64,000 nucleotides of DNA from Collimonas fungivorans Ter331 (GCF_000221045.1 NC_015856.1:4236542-4300541), one strand, 5' to 3'; positions 43,895 to 52,603 are shown, counted from the first letter of the stretch. Numbers and translations: made by a program. Notes: generated from the letters alone by a model not told the origin.

Positions 43895-44000
43895 TCACTT
43901 CCCTTCCTTCTCAGGGCTCCCGCCGGATAGGCATTGGCAACAAACTGTACTCGCGAGTGACAGCGAGGCCGCTTTTAACTCGACTAGACGAGTGTTTAAA

Positions 44001-45191
44001 GTGAAAGTGCTCTCTATCTTCGGTACGCGTCCGGAGGCCGTAAAAATGGCCCCTGTGGTCAAAGCGTTGTCCAGAGAAACAGGCATGCAGTCGCTGGTCT
44101 GCGTCACCGGCCAGCATCGGCAAATGCTGCAACAGGTGCTTGACCTGTTCGCCATCAAGGTCGATTACAGCCTCGATGTGATGCTGCCGGACCAGACCCT
44201 GAACGGATTGAGTGCGCGCCTGATCGGCCTGCTCGACCCGGTGCTGGAAGCATGCAGGCCCGATCGCATCCTGGTGCACGGCGACACCACCACCGCCATG
44301 ATGGCGGCGCTGACGGCATTCCATCGCCGCATACCGGTGGCGCATGTCGAAGCCGGCCTGCGCACCGGCGACCTGAGCCAGCCCTGGCCGGAAGAAATGA
44401 ACCGACGCTATGTCGATATCGTATGCGACCTGCTGCTTGCCCCCACCGCGCAAGCAAAGAACAACCTCGCGGCAGAACACCTGGCCGGCCGTGTCGTCAT
44501 CACCGGCAATACGGTGATCGATGCGCTGCGCCTGACGACCAAACGGATCGCCTTCGACGAACAGCTGCGCAACCAGCTCGATGCCCATTTCCCCTACCTG
44601 GTTCCAGGCCGGAAGCTGCTGCTGGTGACCGGCCACCGGCGCGAGAATTTCGGCTCCGGTTTCGCCGAAATCTGCGATGCGCTGGCGACATTGTCGCGCC
44701 GTTCCGACCTGCAGATCGTTTATCCGGTGCACCTGAATCCGAACGTGCAAGGACCGGTGCTGGCGGCCTTGTCGCATCTGCCGAACATCCATCTGATCGA
44801 ACCGCTCGACTACCTGCTGTTTGTGCGCCTGATGCAGCGCTCGCACGTGATCCTGACCGACTCCGGCGGCGTGCAGGAAGAAGCGCCTTCGCTGGGCAAG
44901 CCGGTGCTGGTGATGCGCAATGTCACGGAACGTCCGGAAGCTGTGAGCGCCGGCACGGTGCAGCTGGTGGGCACCGACCCGGCGCGGATTGTCGCCGCGG
45001 TAACGCGGCTCTGCGACGACGACATTTTCTGGCAGCAGGCAACGCAACGCGTCAACCCTTACGGCGACGGCCGCGCGGCGGAGCGGATCGCCAGCGTGCT
45101 GTGCGGCAGGCCGATCGCTGAATTCGGCATGGATCAGCGTGGCCCCGCCAGGAAAGCGCAGCTCGCGGCAGCGGCGCTGCAACCCATCTAA
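44001..45191 (+). CDS. wecB: UDP-N-acetylglucosamine 2-epimerase (non-hydrolysing, WecB/MnaA type)
   Basis: Interconverts UDP-GlcNAc and UDP-ManNAc, the precursor step for ManNAc-containing polymers. From the GTG at 44001 (VKVLSIFGTRPEAVKMAPVV) the protein has 396 residues. Conserved features: VHGDTTTAMMAALTAFHRRIPVAHVEAGLRTGDL, PWPEEMNRRYVDIVCDLLLAPT, VTGHRRENFGSGF, and the UDP-binding end SGGVQEEAPSLGKPVLVMRNVTERPEAV. It is the first gene of a seven-gene run; the next start (45222) is only 30 bases downstream. Confidence 0.93.
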   Translation: MKVLSIFGTRPEAVKMAPVVKALSRETGMQSLVCVTGQHRQMLQQVLDLFAIKVDYSLDVMLPDQTLNGLSARLIGLLDPVLEACRPDRILVHGDTTTAMMAALTAFHRRIPVAHVEAGLRTGDLSQPWPEEMNRRYVDIVCDLLLAPTAQAKNNLAAEHLAGRVVITGNTVIDALRLTTKRIAFDEQLRNQLDAHFPYLVPGRKLLLVTGHRRENFGSGFAEICDALATLSRRSDLQIVYPVHLNPNVQGPVLAALSHLPNIHLIEPLDYLLFVRLMQRSHVILTDSGGVQEEAPSLGKPVLVMRNVTERPEAVSAGTVQLVGTDPARIVAAVTRLCDDDIFWQQATQRVNPYGDGRAAERIASVLCGRPIAEFGMDQRGPARKAQLAAAALQPI

Positions 45192-45221
45192 CTGTTGGCG
45201 TCATTTTCGAGGAGCCGCACC

Positions 45222-46700
45222 ATGCCTTCTTCGCCATACACTCCTCGCAAGGCGGCTGCGCACCGAAGGCCGTCACGCATTTCGGCGCCCTGTGCATTTT
45301 TTCCGCTCATGATGCTGATTGGGCAAGCGCGCTCATCCCCGCTAGAACTCGACGCTCGCACAATTGAACTGGATCTGATGACTGCCATATTGGGTGGCAT
45401 CATCGTCCTGCTGGTGGTCTATACGATCCGCCACTACCTGTTCACCCTCAACCGCCTGTTCGGACGGCAACGCCAGCCTTACCTCGATATCGAGCAGGCA
45501 GCATGGCCGCCGGTGGTGGTATGCGTGGCCGCCCACAATGAGGAAAGGGTGATCGCCGATGCCCTGCATGCCCTGCTCGAAGTCGACTACCCGCGCGACA
45601 AGCTGGTCATCATGCCCGTCAACGACCGCTCTACCGACGCCACGCGGGCCATCATCGACCGCATCGCCGACGCCAATCCAGGGCGCTTCACGCCGTTCCA
45701 CCGCAGCGGCGGACGCGCCGGCAAGGCCGCTGCCTTGCGCGACGCCACCGAGAAAATCCAGGCCGAAATCATCATCGTCTTCGATGCCGACTATCTCCCC
45801 GCGCGCGGCCTGATCAAGCAGCTGGTGGCGCCGTTTTTCGATCCTGAGGTGGGCGCCATCATGGGCCGCGTGGTGCCCATCAACGCCGGCGCCAACCTGC
45901 TGACGCGCCTGCTCGACCTGGAACGGGCCGGCGGCTACCAGGTCGACCAGGCGGCGCGCATGAACCTGGGCCTGGTGCCGCAGTATGGCGGCACTGTCGG
46001 CGGCGTGCGGCGCTGCGCGCTGGAGGAAATCGGCGGCTGGAACAGCGACATGCTGGCCGAGGACACCGATGTCACCTTCCGCCTGCTGCAGCAAGGCTGG
46101 AAAACGGTGTACCAGAACCGTTCGGAATGCTACGAGGAAGTCCCCGAGGCGTGGCCGGTCCGGATCCGGCAAATCAGCAGATGGTCGCGCGGACACAACC
46201 AGGTCATGAGCCACAACCTGATGCGCCTGCTGAAGAATCCGCGCATCAGCCTGCGCGAAAGGGCGGACGGCGCGCTCCTGCTGTGCGTCTTCATCATGCC
46301 GCCGCTGCTGGCCATCGGCTGGACCTTGACCATCATCCAGTTCTTCATGACTTCGCACCAATGGCTGTTCGGCTGGCTGGCCTTGAGCGGCATGGTGGCT
46401 TACGGCGCCTTCGGCACCAATGCGGCATTTTTTGAAATGGCGGCGGCCGCTTACCTGGACGGCAACCGCAACCGCATCCGCCTGCTGCCGCTGAACATAT
46501 TCGGCTTCCTGGTCAGCCTGGTGTCCATCTGGCGCGCGGCAATCGCGCAAGTGCTTGATGCGCTGCAAAAGCGTGAACTGGTATGGCATAAGACCGAAAG
46601 GTTCAGGGTGCTGTCCGCAACCCCGGTGCAAGACCCTATGTCGCCTCTCGACATTTTGCAGATAAGCGGCGCCGTCGAATTGCATGGGGAGATTTCCTGA
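45222..46700 (+). CDS. Processive family-2 glycosyltransferase (polysaccharide synthase)
   Basis: Inner-membrane polysaccharide synthase, BcsA/PgaC/NodC-like. From the ATG at 45222 (SD GAGGAGC) the product has 492 residues: an N-terminal helix (TAILGGIIVLLVVYTI, residues 54-69), a cytosolic GT-A domain with VNDRSTDAT, DAD at 188-190, acceptor-site EDTD at 280-283 and QISRW (QxxRW) at 317-321, then four C-terminal hydrophobic helices. All processive-synthase signature residues are present; no PilZ domain follows, so direct c-di-GMP control through this subunit is not indicated. The 50 residues before the first helix are Arg/Pro-rich and may overstate the N-terminus (alternative ATG 45378). Ends 2 bases before the next gene. 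Confidence 0.88.
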   Translation: MPSSPYTPRKAAAHRRPSRISAPCAFFPLMMLIGQARSSPLELDARTIELDLMTAILGGIIVLLVVYTIRHYLFTLNRLFGRQRQPYLDIEQAAWPPVVVCVAAHNEERVIADALHALLEVDYPRDKLVIMPVNDRSTDATRAIIDRIADANPGRFTPFHRSGGRAGKAAALRDATEKIQAEIIIVFDADYLPARGLIKQLVAPFFDPEVGAIMGRVVPINAGANLLTRLLDLERAGGYQVDQAARMNLGLVPQYGGTVGGVRRCALEEIGGWNSDMLAEDTDVTFRLLQQGWKTVYQNRSECYEEVPEAWPVRIRQISRWSRGHNQVMSHNLMRLLKNPRISLRERADGALLLCVFIMPPLLAIGWTLTIIQFFMTSHQWLFGWLALSGMVAYGAFGTNAAFFEMAAAAYLDGNRNRIRLLPLNIFGFLVSLVSIWRAAIAQVLDALQKRELVWHKTERFRVLSATPVQDPMSPLDILQISGAVELHGEIS

Positions 46701-46702
46701 TC

Positions 46703-47764
46703 ATGGCTTCCTCAGCGCTACTCATGGTCAGCGTGCTGCTGATCTTGTTCCTGCCGTTTATTCCGGCCATCTCCGAGTGGCTGCGCCCGACCGACGTCGC
46801 CCCTCTGCCGGTCAGGAGAAACGAGATCAACAACCTGCGTTATTTCGCCGACAGCTTCCGGCAAACCATCGCCCGCATGCCGGCCATCGATTTACCGCAA
46901 TTGCAGAAGCTGCAAACCGACCGCACCGTCCGCGTCAGCAACAACCTGCATGTCGTGCACCGGCAGCTGGGCGCCGATGCCGGCTACCCTGCGGCCACCC
47001 TGGAGATACTGCAAAAAAAGAACGGCATAGTCATTTTCCTGCACGACGCCTGCCTGCCGCCGGACAGCCACAGCCAGGCCGACCTGTTTGCCGCCGCCGA
47101 CTTGCGGGTCGGCGCCGGCGCCAGCCTGCGCGCCTGCTCCGCCCAAGGCCTGATCACCCTTGGCCCGGACACGGTGGTGCATCGCTGGATCGACGCGCCC
47201 GCCATCCGTGTCGGCAGCAATGCAGCTATCGACGGCCGCATCACCGCCGTCAAGGAAATCGATTTTTCCTGCGGCAGCCGTTTTATACGCGCCGGAGCGC
47301 CCAGCATGCGTTTCGGCGATTGCCGCAATGCCGCTGGCCCGGCTCCCCAGGCGCCGTCGCCGCGGCCGCGCCATATCCTGGACGACAGCGCCGGACAATC
47401 CGCCGAAAACCGCCAGGACGGCGACTTCGTGGTGCGCGGCGCCCATCGCATACGCCCCGGGACCACGGTCTTCGGCAGCATCAAGACCTACGGCGACCTG
47501 CAGCTGGGAGAGCGCTCCTGCGTCGCCGGCAGCCTGGTTTCCAACCGCGATATCGTGCTTGGCCAAGGCTGTTCGGTGCTCGGTCCGGTCATCAGCCAGA
47601 ACGATATCGTGGTCGGCCCCGACTGCCGCATCGGCACACCCGGCTCGGCCACCACCATGGTCTGCCGGAAACTGACGATTGCCGCGGGCTGTATCGTGCA
47701 TGGCGTGATTACCACGCTAGACGGAGCCACCGTGACCGCGCGCGAGACCCGCCATGGCGCCTGA
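46703..47764 (+). CDS. Membrane-anchored beta-helix protein, bactofilin-like repeats
   Basis: A 353-residue protein with one N-terminal membrane helix (LLMVSVLLILFLPFIPAISEW). The rest is periplasmic by topology and made of short repeats with glycine turns and alternating hydrophobics (LRVGAGASLRACSAQG, IRVGSNAAIDGRITAVKEI; C-terminal IRPGTTVFGSIKTYGDLQLG, SCVAGSLVSNRDIVLGQGCSVLGPVISQNDIVVGPDCRIG), a pattern like the right-handed beta-helix of bactofilins/polymer-forming proteins, interrupted by a disordered stretch at about 215-240. Bactofilins proper are cytosolic, so this would be a relocated relative. Overlaps the next gene by 11 bases. Function unknown; a scaffold or periplasmic polymer guide is an inference. 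Confidence 0.6.
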   Translation: MASSALLMVSVLLILFLPFIPAISEWLRPTDVAPLPVRRNEINNLRYFADSFRQTIARMPAIDLPQLQKLQTDRTVRVSNNLHVVHRQLGADAGYPAATLEILQKKNGIVIFLHDACLPPDSHSQADLFAAADLRVGAGASLRACSAQGLITLGPDTVVHRWIDAPAIRVGSNAAIDGRITAVKEIDFSCGSRFIRAGAPSMRFGDCRNAAGPAPQAPSPRPRHILDDSAGQSAENRQDGDFVVRGAHRIRPGTTVFGSIKTYGDLQLGERSCVAGSLVSNRDIVLGQGCSVLGPVISQNDIVVGPDCRIGTPGSATTMVCRKLTIAAGCIVHGVITTLDGATVTARETRHGA

Positions 47765-48776
47765 TGTCCATGCCGCACTAACGATAACGAGGATGCTGGC
47801 CGCCGTTTTCTGCCTCGGCTGCCCGGCGCCGGCAAGTGCAGGAGAATATGCGCCGCCCGCCTCCAACGTTGCTGCGTTTGCCGATTTTACGTTGCCGGAC
47901 GGCGCCATCACCGTCTTCCCCAAGGGCGACTACGTCGAGCCGTACTTTGCGCTGACGGCTTTGCTGGCCGCGCATGGCCTGGGCCTCGACGTCGCTCCGG
48001 CAGCCTCGGCATTCGCCCACTGGCTGCTGCCGTTCCAACAGGCCGACGGTCCCTTTCCGCGCATCTGCCGCAGCGGCGCGACGGACTGGCTGGCCTGCGG
48101 TCCGGCAGATGCCGACGACTCCCTCGACGCCCTCTGGTGCTTGCTGGCAGCGCAAGTCTTGCCGGCAGACCGCGTGCTGGCCGCCAGCTGCGCCCGGTCA
48201 TTGGCGCACCTGGCCAGCCTGTGGAACCCGGCGCAACAGACCTTCCACGCCTTGCCGGGCAACAGCGCCGCTTATTTTGCCGACAATGTCGAAGTGATAG
48301 GCGCCCTGCGCCAGCTGCGCCGGCGACCGGCAACGGCGACCCGCTTCGCAGTCCAGCTGGCGGCATTGCCCAGCGCCGCCGGCATGCTCCAAGGATTGCG
48401 GCGCAACTATGGCTACGATGCGGATGGCGCCCTTGAGCCACAACGCGCCAGCATGCCGCCGACGCCGCCCGGCTTCTATCCGAGCGCGGTGGCGCCGGTT
48501 TACCTGTGGCTGTACGACCTGCGCAGCGGAACCAGCGGCCAACGTTACTGGCATGCCTGGATGGAGCGCTACGGAAAACAATGGCTAGCCGGCGAAAGCG
48601 ATCACTATCCGTGGGGCCTGATCGCCTGGGCCGCTTACCGGACCGGCGATGCGCCGACCGCGCGCAGCTGGCTGCAAAACTGCGATGCCTGGCGCGCCGC
48701 CGGGCGCTGGAACGTTGTCGAGGAAGGCGTGCGCATCGGCCTGGCCAATGCGCTGGATAGCAAGCCGCCATCATGA
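47754..48776 (+). CDS. Exported alpha-helical protein, putative polysaccharide hydrolase/lyase
   Basis: A 340-residue protein with an N-terminal signal (MLAAVFCLGCPAPASA after a short lead). The mature region is helical with repeated aromatic/acidic motifs (FPKGDYVEPYFALTALLAAHGLG, WLLPFQQADGPFPRICRSG, GPADADDSLDALWCLLAAQVL, WLAGESDHYPWGLIAWAAYR), reminiscent of (alpha/alpha) toroid glycosidases and lyases that process or edit the nascent polymer, as BcsZ does in cellulose operons. I do not recognise a specific family, and the catalytic residues are not defined. It overlaps both neighbours (11 bases upstream, ATGA downstream). Confidence 0.5.
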   Translation: MAPDVHAALTITRMLAAVFCLGCPAPASAGEYAPPASNVAAFADFTLPDGAITVFPKGDYVEPYFALTALLAAHGLGLDVAPAASAFAHWLLPFQQADGPFPRICRSGATDWLACGPADADDSLDALWCLLAAQVLPADRVLAASCARSLAHLASLWNPAQQTFHALPGNSAAYFADNVEVIGALRQLRRRPATATRFAVQLAALPSAAGMLQGLRRNYGYDADGALEPQRASMPPTPPGFYPSAVAPVYLWLYDLRSGTSGQRYWHAWMERYGKQWLAGESDHYPWGLIAWAAYRTGDAPTARSWLQNCDAWRAAGRWNVVEEGVRIGLANALDSKPPS

Positions 48777-50626
48777 ACGCCGCACATCGACCCAGGCTAG
48801 CCAGAATACTGCTGGCCTTGCTGGCCGGCGCCGTGATTGCCGCGGCGGCGGCCTGGATTTATCGCATCGGCCAACTCAGCCCGGCGCAATGGCAAAGCGA
48901 TCCCATCGCCCTGCTGCTGCCGGACGACATGTCGGATGCCAACCGGCTGTTTGCCGCAGCCTGGCTGGACGCCGCCGCGGAAGAAGGAATCCGCCTGCAA
49001 GCCATCACCGCATCGGCGTTCTCGCGGCACGGCTTGCAAGGCGAACGGCCGTTTGCCGGCGTGATCTTGCCGGACACCATCCATCGCCGCATCAGCACCG
49101 CGTTTGCCAACCAGGTCAGCCGCTTCGTGGAAAACGGCGGCGCCCTGATGCTGGTCGGCGATGCCGGCGTGCTGGACGAGAACGGCTACTACGCCGAACC
49201 GGCCTCGCGCCTTTCCGCGCTGGCCGGCACCGACTACGCGATGTACGGCAAGCTGCAGGAACGCATGTCGTTCAACCCGACCATCGCCGGCAGTCCGCTA
49301 ATCATGCAGGCGCTGCATATCCCGCCGGGGCGCTGGATCAAGGATGGCGCGCAGGCGGTACTGTCGGGTTACGGCGAAGATACGCTGCGCTACCCGGTGC
49401 TGCACACCGCCGACAGCTATGCCGGAACGGTGCTCATGCAAGCCGAAGGAAAAACCGTGATCGCCGGCGAACATGCCTACGGCAAAGGGCGTGTGCTGTT
49501 CGTCAACCTGCCCCTTGGCTACCTGAAACTGCGCACCGACGGCATCCTGATGCATGGTTTCCTGCACTACTTCGCGAACCGTATCATGGGCCAGCCGCAA
49601 TTGTCGGCCGCGCCGGAAGCGATCGGCGGCCTGGTGCTGAACTGGCACTGCGACGCCAAGATCTGCATTCCGGCCATGGAGCAGCTGATCAAGGCCGGCG
49701 TATTCAAGCGCGGGCCGTTCAGTATCCATGTCACCGCCGGGCCGGACCAGCGCGCATTCGGCGACGGCCTCGGCGTCGACCTCAGCCACAACCGGCCATT
49801 CCAGGCATTGCTGCAGTCCTTGCGCGACCAGGGCAATGAAATCGGCAGCCACGGCGGCTGGATACACGACTGGTTCGGCAAGAACCTGGCCGATGGCAAC
49901 CAGGAACAAATGACGCCTTACCTGCAGCAAAACGCCGACGCCGTGGCGCGCCTGATCGGGCACCGGCAAACCGAATATTCGGCGCCTACCGGCAACCAGC
50001 CGGTCTGGGTCACCGAATGGCTCGACGGGCAGCAGGTACTGGCCTATTACTTCACCGGCAATATCGGCCAGGGACCGACCCACACCTACCGCGACGGCCG
50101 CCGCGATCCGCATATCTGGTCGTTCCCGGTGCAGACCTACGGCCATATCAGCACCATTGAAGAAGCCTATACCGAACATGTGCCGGAAAGCGAAATCAGC
50201 AGCTGGCTGACGTCGCTGGTGCAATTTACCGAGAATAGCGAGCAGATCAGGCTGATTTATTTCCATCCGCCAGGCGCCGTGCTGTATCCCGACGCCATCA
50301 ACCAGCTGATGCTGGCCGCCGACGCCGCCGCAAAAAAAGGACGCTTCCGCTGGCGCACCATGACGGATCTGGCACGCTTCATGAATCGCCGGGAACAGAC
50401 AGTATGGAATATTTCTAATGACAATCGTGCCGTAGTGGTCGATGCTGCCAATGCGGCCTCATTGAACCAGCAAACCTGGCTGTTCCCGGTTGCGCTGTAC
50501 GCCGAACCGCGCATCACCGGCGGCAAGGCCAAGGTGGAACAGCGCAGCGATACCTGGGCCGTGATTGCCGCAGACGTGAGGCAACTTCGCATTTCAACGC
50601 CGTTGATAGAGAAAGCATCGCCTTGA
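48773..50626 (+). CDS. Membrane-anchored polysaccharide deacetylase-like protein with extra N-terminal domain
   Basis: A 617-residue protein with one N-terminal helix (RILLALLAGAVIAAAAAWIY). Residues of about 43-270 form a Rossmann-like domain resembling ThuA/GATase-type sensor modules (PIALLLPDDMSDANRLFAAAW, FAGVILPDTIHRRI, GGALMLVGDAGVLDE, YGKGRVLFVNLPLGY). From about 285 there is a NodB/CE4-like deacetylase domain: LNWHCDAK (candidate Asp 294) and EIGSHGGWIHDW (His 360 and His 365), with a later YFHPPGAVLYPD. The His spacing differs by one residue from the usual HxxxH. Compare PgaB and PelA, which couple deacetylation to export. ATGA overlap upstream, TTGA overlap downstream. Confidence 0.65.
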   Translation: MNAAHRPRLARILLALLAGAVIAAAAAWIYRIGQLSPAQWQSDPIALLLPDDMSDANRLFAAAWLDAAAEEGIRLQAITASAFSRHGLQGERPFAGVILPDTIHRRISTAFANQVSRFVENGGALMLVGDAGVLDENGYYAEPASRLSALAGTDYAMYGKLQERMSFNPTIAGSPLIMQALHIPPGRWIKDGAQAVLSGYGEDTLRYPVLHTADSYAGTVLMQAEGKTVIAGEHAYGKGRVLFVNLPLGYLKLRTDGILMHGFLHYFANRIMGQPQLSAAPEAIGGLVLNWHCDAKICIPAMEQLIKAGVFKRGPFSIHVTAGPDQRAFGDGLGVDLSHNRPFQALLQSLRDQGNEIGSHGGWIHDWFGKNLADGNQEQMTPYLQQNADAVARLIGHRQTEYSAPTGNQPVWVTEWLDGQQVLAYYFTGNIGQGPTHTYRDGRRDPHIWSFPVQTYGHISTIEEAYTEHVPESEISSWLTSLVQFTENSEQIRLIYFHPPGAVLYPDAINQLMLAADAAAKKGRFRWRTMTDLARFMNRREQTVWNISNDNRAVVVDAANAASLNQQTWLFPVALYAEPRITGGKAKVEQRSDTWAVIAADVRQLRISTPLIEKASP

Positions 50627-51702
50627 ATACAGCCGCCAAGAACCGTCGTTTGCCGGGTTCGGATCGCCATGCGGCGCCGGCAGCCAGGACCGCCATGGCG
50701 GCATTGGGGCTATCGCTCTGCTGTGCCTCGGTTCCCGCCGGCGCGGCAACCGGCGAAAATCCCGGGATACTGGTGCCACGCTTGCAGCATGAACGCCTGC
50801 TGTCGATCTACAGCGCGCCGGCACAAGCGGTCGCTACCGTTCCTGCCGCTCTTGTTGCCCCGGCAGCGGCGCCGCCGGTTCCGCCCCCGGCGGCCGACGC
50901 CAAACCCGCCGTGCTGGCGCTGGCCGCCCCGGTCGACGCCGCCATGCCGCTGACGCCGGCCGAGGCGCCTCCCGCCGCCGGGCAGGAATTGCCACCCGAG
51001 CGTGCCGCCCTGGAACTGGTCGGCGGCGACGGCAGGATGAGTAACGGTTATGGGCATGCCCGCCTGATGTCGCTGCGCGGCATGGCGGTGACATCGCTCG
51101 GCGTGGTGCAGGGAGAGCTGACGCAGCAGTCTCGCTTCGGGTTCAGCGGCAACTACGGCAATGTCTCGCTCACCCACGATTTGTCAGAAGACTATTACAC
51201 CACCATCGGCGTCGGCGTCGGCAACAGCCCGCTGTTTTCCAGCTGGCGCACCGATGCCGCCGCCTACCGTAAATTCGGCAGCGAACGCCAGTATGTCGCC
51301 GGCATCGGCGGCTACTATGCCAAAGGCAATGAAAGCGCGCGCTCCGACAAGGGCTTGCTGTTCACCGGCATCGCCTACTTCAGCGGGCTGGTGGTGGAAG
51401 GCGGCGTGCGCCTGAACTGGGCCGATCCCGGCGCGATACTGGGGCCTAGCCAATACATCGCTGCTACCTTCGGCAATGACGACCGGCGCGCGATCATCGT
51501 TCGTTATGAGCACGCCAAGGAAACCTACAAGGTATTGCCAGGCGGCCCCGAACTGGTCAACTTCAAAAGCGAGACCGCCAGCATCCAGTGGCGCCAGAGA
51601 ATCAGCCGCGACAGCATGCTGCTGGCGGCGCTGGAGTATTACCAGAGCCCGGTCTACGACCGTCTCTCGTTCAGCCTCGGCTGGCGCTGGAGCTTCAGAT
51701 GA
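50623..51702 (+). CDS. YaiO-like outer-membrane beta-barrel protein
   Basis: A 359-residue exported protein starting at a TTG that overlaps the previous stop (SD AGAGAAAG). Signal peptide ending SVPAGA, then a low-complexity Ala/Pro region (to about residue 125), then a C-terminal barrel of about 200 residues with alternating strands (SRFGFSGNYGNVSLTHDL, YYTTIGVGVGNSPLFSSWRTDAAAYRKF, LVVEGGVRLNWADPG, TASIQWRQRISRDSMLLAALEYYQSPVYDRLSFSLGWRW) ending with Phe-Arg. In a polysaccharide operon this is the likely outer-membrane exit porin (compare PgaA and BcsC barrels) but without TPR repeats. Confidence 0.7.
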   Translation: MNTAAKNRRLPGSDRHAAPAARTAMAALGLSLCCASVPAGAATGENPGILVPRLQHERLLSIYSAPAQAVATVPAALVAPAAAPPVPPPAADAKPAVLALAAPVDAAMPLTPAEAPPAAGQELPPERAALELVGGDGRMSNGYGHARLMSLRGMAVTSLGVVQGELTQQSRFGFSGNYGNVSLTHDLSEDYYTTIGVGVGNSPLFSSWRTDAAAYRKFGSERQYVAGIGGYYAKGNESARSDKGLLFTGIAYFSGLVVEGGVRLNWADPGAILGPSQYIAATFGNDDRRAIIVRYEHAKETYKVLPGGPELVNFKSETASIQWRQRISRDSMLLAALEYYQSPVYDRLSFSLGWRWSFR

Positions 51703-52526
51703 AACCGGCGCAGGACGACAAATCCGTCAAGGCAAAAGTCCATGTCAAAACGCGCAGGGACGCTGCGATCAACCCTCGTTTCGCCGGTTTTGGCGGCCAG
51801 CTGATCCAGACCCACCGCGCCCTGCGCCGCCTGTCTTTTCCACGCTCGCGCTGGATAGACGTGCTGCTGGTGCCGGCGCTGATTTTCTTTTGCACCCTGC
51901 TTGCCTGGCCCTTGATAACGGACCTGTGGTCGGGAATCATCCACTTCTGGGCCAGCGGCCTCGGCGACGGCATGATGCTGAAAGCCGACAAAACCTCGTT
52001 TCCGGGCATTCAATCAGTGCCCTACGCTTATGTCCAGGCCGCGCTGCCGACACCAGTGCAATGGTGGACCGGCATGCTGGCCAGCATCGCGCTCCTGCTG
52101 GCCACCGCTTTGCTGCCGGCGCGCATGCTGCCGATCTCTTACACGTTGCGTGTGATGGCCATGATCCAGCTGGCCAGCCAGTTCTATTTTTATTTCTGGG
52201 CGGCGGAATTTCCCTACCAGTCGGCATCCTCCATTTCCGCACTGACGCAGGCGTCGATGGTGCTGCTTCTCCTGACGCCCTGGATTTACGGCCTGCTTTA
52301 CAACATTTTCGATTTCGGCATTCCCCGCAAGATCCTGCTGTCGCTGATGGCGGTGTTTTACCTGATCGTGCTGACACCGTTCCAGTACACGTTTGCGGCC
52401 TGGGTGATGCTGCAATATTCGCTGCTCTGGCATCCCCTGATCTATCTGCTGGGATCCAGCCTGCTCCAGTTCGGCGCGCTGGTCGGCTTTTATTCCTGGG
52501 CCATGAGCTGGGAACGGCGCGAATAG
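51699..52526 (+). CDS. Polytopic inner-membrane protein of the polysaccharide operon
   Basis: A 275-residue protein starting in an ATGA overlap. A basic N-terminus is followed by about six to seven hydrophobic helices (WIDVLLVPALIFFCTLLAWPLI, WTGMLASIALLLATALL, VMAMIQLASQFYFYFWAAEF, ASMVLLLLTPWIYGLLYNIF, IPRKILLSLMAVFYLIVLTPF, LLWHPLIYLLGSSLLQFGALVGFY). No recognised family. Being the last gene of a synthase operon, it could be an accessory subunit like PgaD or PelG, but this is context only. Confidence 0.7.
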   Translation: MKPAQDDKSVKAKVHVKTRRDAAINPRFAGFGGQLIQTHRALRRLSFPRSRWIDVLLVPALIFFCTLLAWPLITDLWSGIIHFWASGLGDGMMLKADKTSFPGIQSVPYAYVQAALPTPVQWWTGMLASIALLLATALLPARMLPISYTLRVMAMIQLASQFYFYFWAAEFPYQSASSISALTQASMVLLLLTPWIYGLLYNIFDFGIPRKILLSLMAVFYLIVLTPFQYTFAAWVMLQYSLLWHPLIYLLGSSLLQFGALVGFYSWAMSWERRE

Positions 52527-52603
52527 CATCAATGACGCGGCGCCGGCCCGGCGTGGCTTATACTGCGCGCAACGCGTATTGTTAATCTACAAGGATATCC
52601 ATA

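Noticed and set aside
43851-44000. Longer start for the epimerase at 43851
   Set aside because: The segment contains the leader hairpins and no conserved residues; the family N-terminus begins exactly at the GTG at 44001.
45195-45221. Longer start for the GT2 synthase at 45195
   Set aside because: The ATG at 45222 has GAGGAGC at a good distance, while 45195 lies directly after the epimerase stop without such a site.
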